64,000 nt of DNA from assembly GCF_003254545.1 (NCBI RefSeq), contig NZ_QJRH01000063.1:62001-126000 (forward strand), written 5' to 3'. The translations under genes were made by a program, and so were the position numbers. Positions 1 to 9,800 of the stretch are shown here, in pieces. Positions within the stretch are counted from its first letter, which is position 1. Every line of letters starts with the position of its first letter. The notes beneath the pieces are model-generated. The model made no database searches and was not told the DNA's origin. It was given only the letters and a program-made list of their open reading frames with translations. The stretch comes from Flavobacterium tistrianum. Its GTDB lineage: Bacteria > Bacteroidota > Bacteroidia > Flavobacteriales > Flavobacteriaceae.

Positions 1-101
1 TTTGGAGACAACAGTTCTCCGAAAGAATCGTTTAAGATTTTTCTCTTAGGGACACAAGCACTAATTGCTTCAATTTCTACACCTTGAAATTCCTGAAGCA
101 T
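1..101 (-). CDS. Ketoacyl-ACP synthase III-like protein, N-terminus only (cut by window edge)
   Basis: The ATG at 101-99 lies one base past the stop of the acyl carrier protein gene, and 33 codons stay open to the window edge. The translation begins MLQEFQGVEIEAISACVPKR, which resembles the first beta strand and loop of FabH-type ketoacyl-ACP synthases (an AI-S-xVPK pattern). No catalytic residue lies in the visible part. The tight spacing to the ACP and to the complete ketosynthase at 338-1345 suggests a second condensing enzyme in the same acyl-chain module. The family call rests on a short stretch and is tentative. Confidence 0.5.
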   Translation of the reverse strand, partial: MLQEFQGVEIEAISACVPKRKILNDSFGELLSP

Positions 102-102
102 A

Positions 103-333
103 TTAATTAAATTTATCTAATCCAATTCGTTCAATCAATGAGTCAATTGTCGTTATGTCTTTCAAATCGTCACCATTTAAAGTAACTCCAAATTCATTTG
201 ACACATATCCTATTAAAACCATAGCTGCCATAGAATCCCACTCATCTAAATCTTTAAGATTTGTAGTACTTTCTAAGGTAGTTTCAATTTCCAATTCTTC
301 AGCTAAGCCTGAAATAAAATCAACTTTTTTCAT
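103..333 (-). CDS. Acyl carrier protein of the polysaccharide locus
   Basis: A 76-residue acidic protein of acyl carrier protein length. Ser34 sits in an EWDSMAAM context, equivalent to the DSL motif whose serine takes the 4'-phosphopantetheine arm. A longer reading frame starts at 402, but the ATG at 333 gives a normal ACP N-terminus (MKKVDFISGL), starts 4 bases after the ketosynthase stop at 338 and avoids overlapping that gene. It lies between two ketosynthase III genes far from any fatty-acid operon, so it probably carries a short acyl chain dedicated to decorating a sugar. That role is inferred from context. Confidence 0.85.
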   Translation of the reverse strand: MKKVDFISGLAEELEIETTLESTTNLKDLDEWDSMAAMVLIGYVSNEFGVTLNGDDLKDITTIDSLIERIGLDKFN

Positions 334-337
334 AATA

Positions 338-1345
338 TTATAATTTATTCTTAATTTTAATAAGTCCTCCTGACCAAGAAAGACCAACTCCAAATCCGAC
401 AATAATTATTGCAGATTCTTTGTCAATCAATTCACTATATTTTTTTAATGCAATAGGTATCGTACAAGAAACTGTGTTTCCACCATCTTCCAAATCGATA
501 AAAAAATTATCACTAGCAATCTTCAATCTTTTACGCATAAAATTTAACATATATGCATTTGCCTGATGAAAAACAAACTGATCAATTTTGTCAACGCTTA
601 AGTTGTTTAGTTCAACAATTTCTTTTGTAAAGTTTGGTATAACTTCATTTGTAAAATTAAACACATCAGGTCCATTCATATACAAATGATTGTCCGTATA
701 TGTATTATCTGTCCCATATACTATTTCGGGAGCATTTGGATCATATGAAAATCTGCTACATCCATTTTTAACAATTAACTTGTCGTAGCCTAAACCATCT
801 GTCCCGAACATGAAATTGCCAATTCCATCCTCTTCTTCTGAATATGATATTAATGTGGCAGTTGCAGCATCTCCAAAAATTGATCTATTAGATCTATCAT
901 TAGGATGAAGATATTTAGAATAAGTTTCTGCTGTTACTAATAATACATTTTTTACTTGTTCAGAACTTATTAACCCCTTTGCAAGACTAATCCCATATGT
1001 ATACCCTGAACATCCAAGATTAAAATCTAAAGCTCCAATATTCTTTTTTATTCCTAATTGATTTTGCAAAATACAGGCTGTTGTAGGCAAAAAATATTCT
1101 GGACTTTGCGTGCAATACAAAATATAATCAATTTCTTGCCTATCGTAATTTTCAAATAACTTTTCACATGCTTTCAAAGCTAAATCAAAAGCCGTTTCAT
1201 TTTTACCAACCCAGTATCTATTTTTTATACCTACTTTTTCTTCAAATTTTGAAAAGTCATAATCTGGAAATGCTTCTTGTAAATCTTTGTTTGTGATTTT
1301 GTTTTCAGCATGAACATATTCAATTGCCTTAATAACCATACCCAT
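338..1345 (-). CDS. 3-oxoacyl-ACP synthase III (FabH-like) in polysaccharide locus
   Basis: A 335-residue thiolase-fold condensing enzyme. The FabH triad is complete: Cys112 in NLGCSGY, His260 in FHQAN and Asn290 in GGNTVSCT. Enzymes of this family condense an acyl-CoA or acyl-ACP starter with malonyl-ACP. Its place between an initiating sugar transferase and an ACP, rather than in a fab operon, suggests that it builds a short 3-oxo/3-hydroxy acyl chain for transfer to an amino sugar. The stop lies 4 bases from the ACP start. The start could be Met1 or Met3. Confidence 0.85.
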   Translation of the reverse strand: MGMVIKAIEYVHAENKITNKDLQEAFPDYDFSKFEEKVGIKNRYWVGKNETAFDLALKACEKLFENYDRQEIDYILYCTQSPEYFLPTTACILQNQLGIKKNIGALDFNLGCSGYTYGISLAKGLISSEQVKNVLLVTAETYSKYLHPNDRSNRSIFGDAATATLISYSEEEDGIGNFMFGTDGLGYDKLIVKNGCSRFSYDPNAPEIVYGTDNTYTDNHLYMNGPDVFNFTNEVIPNFTKEIVELNNLSVDKIDQFVFHQANAYMLNFMRKRLKIASDNFFIDLEDGGNTVSCTIPIALKKYSELIDKESAIIIVGFGVGLSWSGGLIKIKNKL

Positions 1346-1347
1346 AT

Positions 1348-1947
1348 TTAATTTCCTTTAAATGATTCTGTTGTTGCCGCATTATTGGCATTTATTCCCT
1401 CTGACCTAAAAACTTTTTCAATAGTTAAAAATACTATTTTTAAATCTAATAAAAATGAAACATTTTTCGCATAATAAACGTCAAATTTAAATTTTTCTTG
1501 CCAACTAATAGCATTTCTTCCATTTACTTGAGCCCAGCCCGTTATACCAGGTCTAACATTGTGTCGCTGTTTTTGAAAATCATTGTAGAGTGGCAAATAT
1601 TCAGGCAGTAATGGTCTTGGCCCTATCAAACTCATATCTCCCATTAATACATTTAACAATTGTGGCAATTCATCTAAAGAAGTCTTCCTAATAAATGAAC
1701 CCACTTTTGTTAATCTTTCCCCATCTGATAACAAAACCCCTTCTAAATCGACTTTGTCATTCATTGTTTTAAATTTGGTAATTTTAAATATTTTTCCATT
1801 TTTACCAGGTCGTCTTTGTCTGAAAAAAGGCTTGCCATTATTCGCAATAGTTAGACAAAAGATTAGTATTAAAATTATTGGCAAAGTACATATTAATAAA
1901 CTCAAAGCTCCAATAAAGTCTATAAATGGTTTAAGGATTTTATACAT
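1348..1947 (-). CDS. PglC-like initiating phosphoglycosyl transferase (monotopic)
   Basis: A 199-residue bacterial sugar transferase. It has one N-terminal hydrophobic segment (about residues 10-34), KFKTM at 58-62, the SLDELPQL motif with the catalytic Asp92-Glu93 pair, [13 protein letters not shown] and [18 protein letters not shown]. Length, the DE position and the C-terminal TTE-F-G pattern follow Campylobacter PglC, which transfers phospho-diNAc-bacillosamine to undecaprenyl phosphate. It probably starts repeat-unit assembly at the inner membrane. Its ATG overlaps the stop of the preceding glycosyltransferase by one base (TAATG), suggesting translational coupling. The exact UDP-sugar cannot be read from the sequence. 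Confidence 0.85.
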   Translation of the reverse strand: MYKILKPFIDFIGALSLLICTLPIILILIFCLTIANNGKPFFRQRRPGKNGKIFKITKFKTMNDKVDLEGVLLSDGERLTKVGSFIRKTSLDELPQLLNVLMGDMSLIGPRPLLPEYLPLYNDFQKQRHNVRPGITGWAQVNGRNAISWQEKFKFDVYYAKNVSFLLDLKIVFLTIEKVFRSEGINANNAATTESFKGN

Positions 1948-2867
1948 TATTTTTTAACTTTAATTGGCATTAAACTTATTATTCCAAACTGAATCATCTT
2001 ATTTCTACTTCTCATTAATTGAAAATTATATCTAAAAATAACGTAAAATCTTGTAAAATAATTTTTTGAATATAAATTATAGATTTTCATATACTCAGAA
2101 TTCTTTGGAACCAATTTTGAAAAATCTTTTATTTGCTGGAAATACCAGCCCTCTTTTATTAATTTCAATCTTTCTTTAATTGCATGAATTGACATTTTAT
2201 TTAATTGACCATGCACATTCTCCCCGTGGATTCTATATAAAATATAAGCATTACTGTCAACTGATATATTGTAATTGTTAATTCTTGCAAAAAAATATAC
2301 AAACCAATCATGTGAAAAAAACTTCCATTTACTATAATCAATTTTATGCAAACAGCTTTTTAAATCTAATGCAAATTTTCTCGTAAAAACGTAAGTACAA
2401 CCAGCGCTACCGCCTTCAAACAAAAAATCGTATTTTTTTTGTGGATAGCATTTTTTTATTAATGATTTATTATCTGTTTTCTGATCCCATAAAATTAAAT
2501 TAGAAAAATATAAGCTAGATTTTTCACTCTTTAACATTTCAACTGCAGATATTATTTTTTTTGGCAGCCAAATATCATCCTGATCAGCAAATAATACATA
2601 ATCATATTTTTCTATAAAATCTTCTTTCAAATATTTAATTGCACCAAAAAAATTGCTTGCAGCGCTCCCTGTTGGATGGTCATTTACTACTAAACGAATT
2701 CGTTCGTCTTCTTTAAATAAATTTACAATTCCTAATGTATCATCTTTACTTACATCGTCAAAAATAACCACATGGACATGCGCTTTCTCTTGAGACAATA
2801 TCGAATCTAATTGCTCTTTTAAATACTTTTCTCCGTTATAAGATGCTAATATGATTAAAACTTTCAT
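1947..2867 (-). CDS. Glycosyltransferase family 2
   Basis: A 306-residue GT-A enzyme. It opens with [20 protein letters not shown], typical of GT2 proteins related to rhamnosyltransferases, and carries the metal-binding FADQDDIW motif near residues 92-99. It probably adds one sugar of the repeat unit on the cytoplasmic face. Donor and linkage cannot be told. It overlaps the PglC-like gene by one base. Confidence 0.85.
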   Translation of the reverse strand: MKVLIILASYNGEKYLKEQLDSILSQEKAHVHVVIFDDVSKDDTLGIVNLFKEDERIRLVVNDHPTGSAASNFFGAIKYLKEDFIEKYDYVLFADQDDIWLPKKIISAVEMLKSEKSSLYFSNLILWDQKTDNKSLIKKCYPQKKYDFLFEGGSAGCTYVFTRKFALDLKSCLHKIDYSKWKFFSHDWFVYFFARINNYNISVDSNAYILYRIHGENVHGQLNKMSIHAIKERLKLIKEGWYFQQIKDFSKLVPKNSEYMKIYNLYSKNYFTRFYVIFRYNFQLMRSRNKMIQFGIISLMPIKVKK

Positions 2868-2918
2868 ATAAGAAACATGTATGTTTTCAATTTCATTACT
2901 CTTTTATTTCAAACTATT

Positions 2919-3509
2919 TTAAGTTTTCGCGTCCCATTTTTCTAACTTATCAGCATAAACTTTAATGACTTTAGCTGGAGAACCAACTGCTATGGAATTT
3001 GAGGGAATATCTTTTGTAACAACACTCATTGCACCAATGATTGCCCCGTCTCCAATTGTTACACCAGGCAAAATAGAAACAAATTCTCCTATCCAAACAT
3101 TTTTTCCAATCTTAACTTCTTGTGATTTTAAAATTCTCGAAATCGGTTTTTCATATGGGCTGCTTTGGTCTTCACCACTATAACTTCCATGATTATGATC
3201 TGAAATAAAAACCTTTGAAGCTATAAGGGTATTATCGCCAATTGTTACGCGGTTTGTAACTCCTATATGAACATAATCGTTAATTTGAACGTCATTCCCG
3301 ATAATGAGAGAGCTTTTTTTTCCTATAATATCAACTCTCAAATTAATTCCAGTAGTTAATCTAACTCCCCCTATTATTCCTTTTTTGCCACGAACATAAA
3401 CAGGCATCCTAACTATTCTTGCTTTTGGGTAAAATAAAATTGTAAATATTTTATCTCTTAATAAACGTAAAAAACCAAAAAATCCATATTGATCTAAATA
3501 ACCATTCAT
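2919..3509 (-). CDS. Hexapeptide-repeat O-acetyltransferase (WbbJ-like)
   Basis: A 196-residue left-handed beta-helix acetyltransferase. Hexapeptide repeats run from about residue 70 (IIGNDVQINDYVHIG) to 165 (IGDGAIIGAMSVV). A loop with ISDHNHG supplies the likely catalytic histidine, and the end has the usual VGSPAKVI sequence of the CysE/LacA/NodL branch. It probably O-acetylates a sugar of the repeat using acetyl-CoA. The stop of the next gene upstream lies at 3510, immediately adjacent. Confidence 0.85.
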   Translation of the reverse strand: MNGYLDQYGFFGFLRLLRDKIFTILFYPKARIVRMPVYVRGKKGIIGGVRLTTGINLRVDIIGKKSSLIIGNDVQINDYVHIGVTNRVTIGDNTLIASKVFISDHNHGSYSGEDQSSPYEKPISRILKSQEVKIGKNVWIGEFVSILPGVTIGDGAIIGAMSVVTKDIPSNSIAVGSPAKVIKVYADKLEKWDAKT

Positions 3510-4355
3510 CTAAATATATTTAATTTCATTTTTAAAGAACCCATCTAACCTTCCACTTATTGCTAATAAATATTTTCGCGAAGATTCTTTATGAATATTC
3601 AAAATAAAACGTAACACTTGATAAAACAGAGAAAACAGAAACAAGACAAACAAACTAAAATTCAAATTCTTACGAATTATAGATGCGTATCCATAAGCAT
3701 ATTTATACACTTTTTCATTAGGCATTGTTGAGACGCCCAATATAGGATGCCAAACTTGAATTAAGGAGTAATAATATACATTATAGTTACTATTAATAGA
3801 ATTAATTACATAATCTAATTCTTCGCCAGAAGATATTCTTGAGCCAACCCCATAATTTTCATCAAATCTTATCGATTTAATTCTTGTAAAACAAGTAATC
3901 GCCGAATAGTAAAAACTAAAGTTAAATGAATTCAATTTTAGCAATTTATTCTCAACATCAAATTGATTATTCTTATATAAATCGCCATACCAAACACTAC
4001 CAAAGACAATATCAGCTGTTGGATTCTCTTCAAAGAACGTCAAAGCGCTGGAAATTGTATTCGGATAAAAAGTACAATCATCATCGGGGAAAGTAATTAA
4101 CTCACCTCTAGCCAATTCTATTCCTTTGTTTTTTGCTTTTGAAAGCCCCTTTACATCCGTTTTATAATGATTTAATATTAAATCATTCTTATATAAATCT
4201 GTCAATGATGACAAATTAATCACATCATTTTGATCAATTAGAATTACTTCAAAATTTTCTCTGCTATAATCCTGTTTTAAAAGACTATCAAATAGTTCCT
4301 TTAATTCTTCATATCTACCATAAGTAGACACTACTAAGCTTACCTTAATTGCCAT
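3510..4355 (-). CDS. Glycosyltransferase family 2
   Basis: A GT-A enzyme of 281 residues from the chosen start. The open frame continues upstream to 4382, but the ATG at 4355 begins MAIKVSLVVSTYGR, the standard start of the Rossmann-like GT2 fold. The acidic FPDDDC motif (about residue 98) is the nucleotide/metal site, and the LSKAKNKGIELA helix before it is typical of GT2. Two hydrophobic stretches near the C-terminus may anchor it to the membrane. Substrate unknown. Confidence 0.8.
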   Translation of the reverse strand: MAIKVSLVVSTYGRYEELKELFDSLLKQDYSRENFEVILIDQNDVINLSSLTDLYKNDLILNHYKTDVKGLSKAKNKGIELARGELITFPDDDCTFYPNTISSALTFFEENPTADIVFGSVWYGDLYKNNQFDVENKLLKLNSFNFSFYYSAITCFTRIKSIRFDENYGVGSRISSGEELDYVINSINSNYNVYYYSLIQVWHPILGVSTMPNEKVYKYAYGYASIIRKNLNFSLFVLFLFSLFYQVLRFILNIHKESSRKYLLAISGRLDGFFKNEIKYI

Positions 4356-4437
4356 AAAATTTCTAAAAAATAACGGAAACACTTAGATCTGTAAGTGTAT
4401 ACCATATGATATTCGCATTTATTCTTCACCACAAACA

Positions 4438-5580
4438 TTAGTTCTGATAATAGTCTTCATACAATGCAACAATTTTATTAAGAGAAAATTGTTTAGAAAA
4501 ACTGAGACTATTCGTGGCAATTTTTTCATAAAACTCCTTGTTTTCAATTAGCTCAAAAATATTATCTGCTAAAGCAACTTCATCAAACATTGAAAACAAG
4601 AGACCGTTTTCTTTATGAATTATTAAACTTTTAAAACTATCATTATCAGCGGCAACGACAGGTAGACCCATTGCCATTTTCTCAATTAATGTTAATGAAA
4701 AACCTTCAAATTCTGAAGGAAAAACACAAAACGATGAAACTGACAAAAGTTCTGCAACATTTTTGATAGCTCCAAGCAAAATGACATTTTGTTGCAGTTT
4801 GTTTTTATCCAAAAAATCTTCGATAAAGCCTCTTCTTTCACCATCCCCTGCCAAAATCAATTTAGCGGAAGGATACTTATTTACAACTATTTTTATTGCT
4901 TTTAATAGAGTTTCATGATTTTTTCCATCGCAAAACCTAGCCACGTACGTGATAATAATGTCATTTTCATTACAACCAAAGTCTGTTTTTTTTGCATCAT
5001 AAATTTCTTTATGGTAGATTTCTAAATCAACACCATTTGGTATATACCTTGAAGTCTTAGATTGATATCTATATAATTGAATATTATTGCTTTGCACAAC
5101 TTCAGAAATTCCTACAAGAAAAGGATTTACCAATCCGATCGTAAATTTTTCAAACAAAAATTTAAGCTTGTCAAAATACTTGTCGGATTTATAATACATT
5201 CCCGAAGTATGAACTGTATGAAAACTTTTAAAGTCATTTTTGATCCTTTTTATTGCTAAATTCTCTATTAGCAATCTGTGAAGATAAGAATGTGTATGAA
5301 CTATATTTGGACATATTGAGTCTAGTACATTTGATAAATTCTTGATAGCTTTAAAAAAGAAAAAAACAGCATTAACCCCCACTAATTCATGATGTTTAAT
5401 CGGAAGAGAATAGAGAGTCACATCTGAATTTATTTTATATGACAATTCATTTAAATCATTAGTCAAAGTGATAATAAAAACCTTGTATTTTTTTTTATCT
5501 AAATGATTACAAATATCAATTACAGAATTCTCTCTTCCTCCTACACATAAAGTATCTATAATATGAACTATTTTTTTCAT
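4438..5580 (-). CDS. Glycosyltransferase family 4
   Basis: A 380-residue GT-B enzyme. The N-terminal glycine loop (IIDTLCVGGRENSV) and the C-terminal donor-site motif FPSEFEGFSLTLIEKMAMG, with the E-x7-E pattern, mark retaining GT4 proteins. It lies 2 bases from the related gene at 5583, also GT4. It probably adds a sugar to the lipid-linked repeat. Confidence 0.85.
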   Translation of the reverse strand: MKKIVHIIDTLCVGGRENSVIDICNHLDKKKYKVFIITLTNDLNELSYKINSDVTLYSLPIKHHELVGVNAVFFFFKAIKNLSNVLDSICPNIVHTHSYLHRLLIENLAIKRIKNDFKSFHTVHTSGMYYKSDKYFDKLKFLFEKFTIGLVNPFLVGISEVVQSNNIQLYRYQSKTSRYIPNGVDLEIYHKEIYDAKKTDFGCNENDIIITYVARFCDGKNHETLLKAIKIVVNKYPSAKLILAGDGERRGFIEDFLDKNKLQQNVILLGAIKNVAELLSVSSFCVFPSEFEGFSLTLIEKMAMGLPVVAADNDSFKSLIIHKENGLLFSMFDEVALADNIFELIENKEFYEKIATNSLSFSKQFSLNKIVALYEDYYQN

Positions 5581-5582
5581 AA

Positions 5583-6674
5583 TTATAATTCAGAATAAAA
5601 TTCACTAAACAATTTGTTTGGAGAAAATCTATTTATTGCCCATTCAGAAAAATTAGCCGTTTCCCTTTTCAAATTATTTAAGTAATACTCCTCAATTCTT
5701 TCGCTAAAGCCATCCACATCAAATGGGCTAATTAATTCGTTATGTAAAATTTCTGGTGTAGTTTCCATTATAGGTTTGATATTGGAAGCAACTATAGGCA
5801 AACCTGTTACCATAGCTTCAATTAAAGCATTTGGTTGTCCTTCTGTAATTGATGGAAAAAGATACAAATCAAAAATGGTTAACATACTCGGAACATCATT
5901 GCGATAACCTAAAACTTTAACTCTATTTTTTAAAATTTTATTCTCTTGAATACGATTTTCTAGATAAATATCTGTGTTCTTGCCACACAGTATAAAATAG
6001 ATGTTTTCAAATTTAGCGCAAATAGCTTCTGCCACTTTAAGAATTGTTTCGTGATTCTTAGCTCTATTATATCTTCCAGTATGCCCTATTACAAAACCGT
6101 CTTGGGGTATACCGAAATCATCCTTATTATATTTTCTGGAAATGATCTTTTCAACATCAATTCCATTATAAATTACTTTATATTTTTTGTCATCCACATC
6201 TCTATTAGGAAAATAGAAATCAAATGCTGCCATTGAATTAGATAAAATTTTTGTTGAATTTTTGCTAGCAAGTATTTTTAAAAAATCAACAAACGATCTT
6301 TTTAAAAAAGACGATTCAAAATCATGACTAGAGCCTCTGTAAAATACTATTCGCTTTTTTAAACCCGTTAAATTTGCCAAAAACATTAAAATTCCTGAAT
6401 AACTTCCTGTAAAATCTACAATACTATCTGCATTCTTATTTTTCAGAATTGAATACAAATCTTGATAAGGTTTAATTTGAAGTTTTTGTAAATCAACTTT
6501 AAGTAGTTCAATATTATTAATTTTTCTATATTCTTCTTCAAGTTCCCCAAAATGATTTCCTCTACAAATTACAGTAGGTTCTATCTTATTTTCAAAATGC
6601 CTCAAAAAACGTAGGAGATAATTTTCTATACCTCCAGAATCAAGAGTTGTTACAATAAATATTGTTTTTTTCAT
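5583..6674 (-). CDS. Glycosyltransferase family 4
   Basis: A 363-residue GT-B enzyme. It has an N-terminal LDSGGIENYL loop, a central NGID hinge and a donor site with FPSITEGQPNALIEAMVTG. The order of domains is the standard GT4 one. It is not a close copy of its GT4 neighbour at 4438-5580. Donor and acceptor unknown. Confidence 0.85.
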   Translation of the reverse strand: MKKTIFIVTTLDSGGIENYLLRFLRHFENKIEPTVICRGNHFGELEEEYRKINNIELLKVDLQKLQIKPYQDLYSILKNKNADSIVDFTGSYSGILMFLANLTGLKKRIVFYRGSSHDFESSFLKRSFVDFLKILASKNSTKILSNSMAAFDFYFPNRDVDDKKYKVIYNGIDVEKIISRKYNKDDFGIPQDGFVIGHTGRYNRAKNHETILKVAEAICAKFENIYFILCGKNTDIYLENRIQENKILKNRVKVLGYRNDVPSMLTIFDLYLFPSITEGQPNALIEAMVTGLPIVASNIKPIMETTPEILHNELISPFDVDGFSERIEEYYLNNLKRETANFSEWAINRFSPNKLFSEFYSEL

Positions 6675-6709
6675 TACTTTTTTTAAAATCGCTATATATA
6701 AAATCTATT

Positions 6710-7903
6710 TTATTCTAAAAAATCTTTTTGTTGTAAGGGATCAGCTGTAAAAATAGTTGTTAAAAATAAATTGCCTTTTTTCGAAAATGTGGCAGTAATA
6801 TTAGGAAGAGCACTAATTATTTCAAAAAAAAGAATAGATATCAATAATAAATGAAAAAAGCTTACAATAATTTTTTGTTTGTATTTGTATAATTCATAAA
6901 TCAAAAGAAAGACAAATAAAAATCTAAGTAGAATATTATATCTATAAAAAATAGTTGGAACTGAATAAAAAAGATTTATTACTGCTGCAGTGAGCAAAAC
7001 AATATTTCTCAATGTACTATCTCTATTTTTTGTTAACAAAATATAGCCATAACCGCATAAGATCCAAATTAAATTAAGTGAACTGCTAATTCGAAGAAGA
7101 TATGATTCATCTAATCCTTTTTTGATAAAGTCTTCCCCTTCTAAATATGCTTCTTTTTTAACACTTAACCCCCCTGACATACCTATTAAATCAAGTATTG
7201 AATTCAATATTTGCTGAGGCATCAACATAAAAAAAAGGGAGATAACAAATATTGTTTTATATATCTTATTACTATTTGGAAAAAATAATAATATAAAAAA
7301 GACGGGCAAAAAAACAAATGTACTAAAATGGATAAATGCCGCTATTAACATAAAAAAAACAGCATAAAACTTTCTTTCAATGACACCTGTATAAAGTCCT
7401 GCCAAAGCAAATGAAGCTGCAAACATGAAACGCGTTCCTGAAAACAAATCAACATATGGTATGGCAAGACATAAAAGTAATAATGCTATTAGTCTTCTTT
7501 CTAAATTAGTTTCTACTTCAATGGTTAACTTATAAAAAATCTCTAAAATTAGACTCATAGTCACAATAGTGGTAATTGCAAAAACAAGTTGAGCAGAAAA
7601 CTCTATTTGAGAAGCAAAATAAAACATGGACTGCAATATAAAATCTTGTCCAGTAAGCATTAAATATGCAAATAGTTCAAAAAATGATCCATCTTTAAAA
7701 TCTTCATACAATTCAAAATATCTTGCTCTATCATTTGAAAAATGTGGTACATACATATAGCTTACCACTGCAAAAACTAATACAAGCAATTGTAATGAGA
7801 ATTTTGATTTATTAATAACTCCCACAAATATAGTAGGAATTGCTAAAAAGGGAGAAACTACAAATAACCCCAAATTCAATAAATCAATTTTTTTTAACTT
7901 CAT
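6710..7903 (-). CDS. EpsG/Wzy-like O-unit polymerase
   Basis: A 397-residue integral membrane protein with about ten hydrophobic segments and a soluble loop between them. The early YVPHFSNDRARYFELYEDF stretch (residues 50-70) fits EpsG-family proteins, where an acidic-Arg-Tyr patch follows the second helix. The cluster has a flippase and chain-length regulators but no other polymerase candidate, which supports a Wzy role joining repeat units in the periplasm. Wzy proteins diverge fast, so the call rests on topology and context. Confidence 0.7.
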   Translation of the reverse strand: MKLKKIDLLNLGLFVVSPFLAIPTIFVGVINKSKFSLQLLVLVFAVVSYMYVPHFSNDRARYFELYEDFKDGSFFELFAYLMLTGQDFILQSMFYFASQIEFSAQLVFAITTIVTMSLILEIFYKLTIEVETNLERRLIALLLLCLAIPYVDLFSGTRFMFAASFALAGLYTGVIERKFYAVFFMLIAAFIHFSTFVFLPVFFILLFFPNSNKIYKTIFVISLFFMLMPQQILNSILDLIGMSGGLSVKKEAYLEGEDFIKKGLDESYLLRISSSLNLIWILCGYGYILLTKNRDSTLRNIVLLTAAVINLFYSVPTIFYRYNILLRFLFVFLLIYELYKYKQKIIVSFFHLLLISILFFEIISALPNITATFSKKGNLFLTTIFTADPLQQKDFLE

Positions 7904-7952
7904 TATTACAATAACGAATGTACTTCTACAAAGTAAAATACATTCAATTTTA

Positions 7953-9758
7953 TTACATTTTAAACTCTTTATACCATTTAGCTAACACAAATAATTTCCA
8001 AATATTAAAAGTATAATCGGTCTTATTTTCTAAATGAAGTTTTAATTGTTTTTTAAATTTCGAAACATCCAAATTGGGAACTTTATTCAAGAAATCATCA
8101 GATAACTCTAAAGTTATCTCCTCTTTTAACTCTTTTCTGATCCATTGATTCAACGGTATTGCAAATCCTCTTTTGGGCTGATTAAAAACTTTCTCTGGAA
8201 TGTATTCAGTTAAAATATCTTTCAGAATTTTTTTCTTTACTCCTTCTTCATATCTATAAGAAACTGGCAGTTTTCTAGCAAATTCAATTATTCTGTAATC
8301 TAAGAATGGGCTTCTCACCTCAACAGAATAGGCCATACTAGCTCTATCAACCTTAACATTACTATCATTTTCCAACCAAAGTTTAATGTTTAAATCAGCT
8401 ATCCTTTGAAAACAATTTGTTGAATATGTTCTAAAGTTATCATATAATTCAGCCCAACTTTTATAATGCTTCTTTTGCAAACTATCAAAACCAGTAAATA
8501 TACCCCATGAATAATCATCACTTGATTTTGTTTTTAGGAGAGAATTAACTGTTGATGGTTGAATTTTTGTCAAATTCTCATTGTAAAAGAAAGCAATAAA
8601 TTTTCTAATAAAAAAAGGAATACGTGAAATTTTATTGAACTTTTTTAGTGCATCAAAATGATTGTACCCCAAAAAACTTTCATCACCACCATCTCCTGAC
8701 AAAGCTACGGTTACGTGTTTTTTTGTTACCGAATTTAGAAGTAAAGATGGCAAAGCAGAACTATCTGCAAAAGGTTCATCGTATACTTCTATAAATTTGC
8801 TTAACATTGTCAATGCATCATCTGACTTACAAATTGTTTCAGTATGATTTGATCCTATAATGGAAGCAAATTCCGCCGCTACTTTGCTCTCATCAAATTT
8901 TGGATCTTCAAAGCCAATAGTAAATGTATTTATTCTATTCTCTGATAACTTTGATGCAATTGAGGATACTAAAGCAGAATCAACCCCACCAGAAAGAAAT
9001 GTCCCAATTGTAACATCTGATTGAAGTCTGATTTTTACGGCATCAATTAAAAGCTCATGCAGTTCTTTTTTTGCTTCAGCATATGAAATTTCACTAACTT
9101 TTACAGGCTTCAAATTCCAATATTCTGATATCGTTTTTGTTTGAGCACTTAAATCAATTAACATTGTATTACCTGGAGGTAATTTGTAAACATCTTCTAA
9201 AATAGAAAAAGGACTAGGTACGTATCCGCAATCCAAATACATTGAAATTGATTCGTCTGATAATTTACTTTTAGGATTAATTAGTGGTCTTAATTGACTA
9301 CAAATTTCGAACTTTCCTTCTCTCCAAAAATAAAAAAAAGGCTTTACACCGACTCTATCACGAGCACAAAATACTGTATTTGAAATAGTATCAAAAATAG
9401 CAAAAGCAAACATTCCATTTAATTTTGGAACTATGTCTACTCCCCATTCTCTATAGCCGAAAAGTAAGACTTCTGTATCGCTTTTTGTATTGAATTGATA
9501 ACCTAAATCAATTAACTCCTTTTTTATCTCAAGAAAATTATAAATTTCACCATTAAAAACAACATGAAAATGTTCAAAGGTCATAGGCTGATTAGAACGT
9601 TCTTCTAAATCTAGAATTGACAATCTTAAATGGCCTAAAGATACATCACGAACTTTTTTATAACCCAAATTATCAGGTCCTCTAAACTCAATTGATTTTA
9701 ATTTATCTAATACCTCTTCTTTTTCGTAAGGAATGTTTGTTATATATATACCACACAT
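7953..9758 (-). CDS. asnB: Glutamine-hydrolysing asparagine synthase family (AsnB-like amidotransferase)
   Basis: A 601-residue class II glutamine amidotransferase. Cys2 (MCGIY, exposed once Met1 is removed) is the glutaminase nucleophile, and FRGPDN and NGEIYNF belong to the glutaminase domain. The ATP pyrophosphatase loop is SGGVDS at 256-261. AsnB homologues inside O-antigen loci amidate uronic acids or other sugar carboxylates. This cluster also encodes three nucleotide-sugar dehydrogenases, so amidation of a hexosaminuronic acid is more likely than free asparagine synthesis, but that is inferred. Confidence 0.85.
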   Translation of the reverse strand: MCGIYITNIPYEKEEVLDKLKSIEFRGPDNLGYKKVRDVSLGHLRLSILDLEERSNQPMTFEHFHVVFNGEIYNFLEIKKELIDLGYQFNTKSDTEVLLFGYREWGVDIVPKLNGMFAFAIFDTISNTVFCARDRVGVKPFFYFWREGKFEICSQLRPLINPKSKLSDESISMYLDCGYVPSPFSILEDVYKLPPGNTMLIDLSAQTKTISEYWNLKPVKVSEISYAEAKKELHELLIDAVKIRLQSDVTIGTFLSGGVDSALVSSIASKLSENRINTFTIGFEDPKFDESKVAAEFASIIGSNHTETICKSDDALTMLSKFIEVYDEPFADSSALPSLLLNSVTKKHVTVALSGDGGDESFLGYNHFDALKKFNKISRIPFFIRKFIAFFYNENLTKIQPSTVNSLLKTKSSDDYSWGIFTGFDSLQKKHYKSWAELYDNFRTYSTNCFQRIADLNIKLWLENDSNVKVDRASMAYSVEVRSPFLDYRIIEFARKLPVSYRYEEGVKKKILKDILTEYIPEKVFNQPKRGFAIPLNQWIRKELKEEITLELSDDFLNKVPNLDVSKFKKQLKLHLENKTDYTFNIWKLFVLAKWYKEFKM

Positions 9759-9800
9759 AAAATTAATTTCATTAATTAATAAAGAACTATTTCTAAAAAA

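Noticed and set aside
155..343. A 62-codon plus-strand frame at the left edge
   Set aside because: It lies opposite the acyl carrier protein, whose Ser34 motif and length are convincing.
338..1345. The ketosynthase as the housekeeping FabH
   Set aside because: It lies in a polysaccharide locus with its own ACP and no other fab genes; housekeeping FabH is more likely elsewhere.
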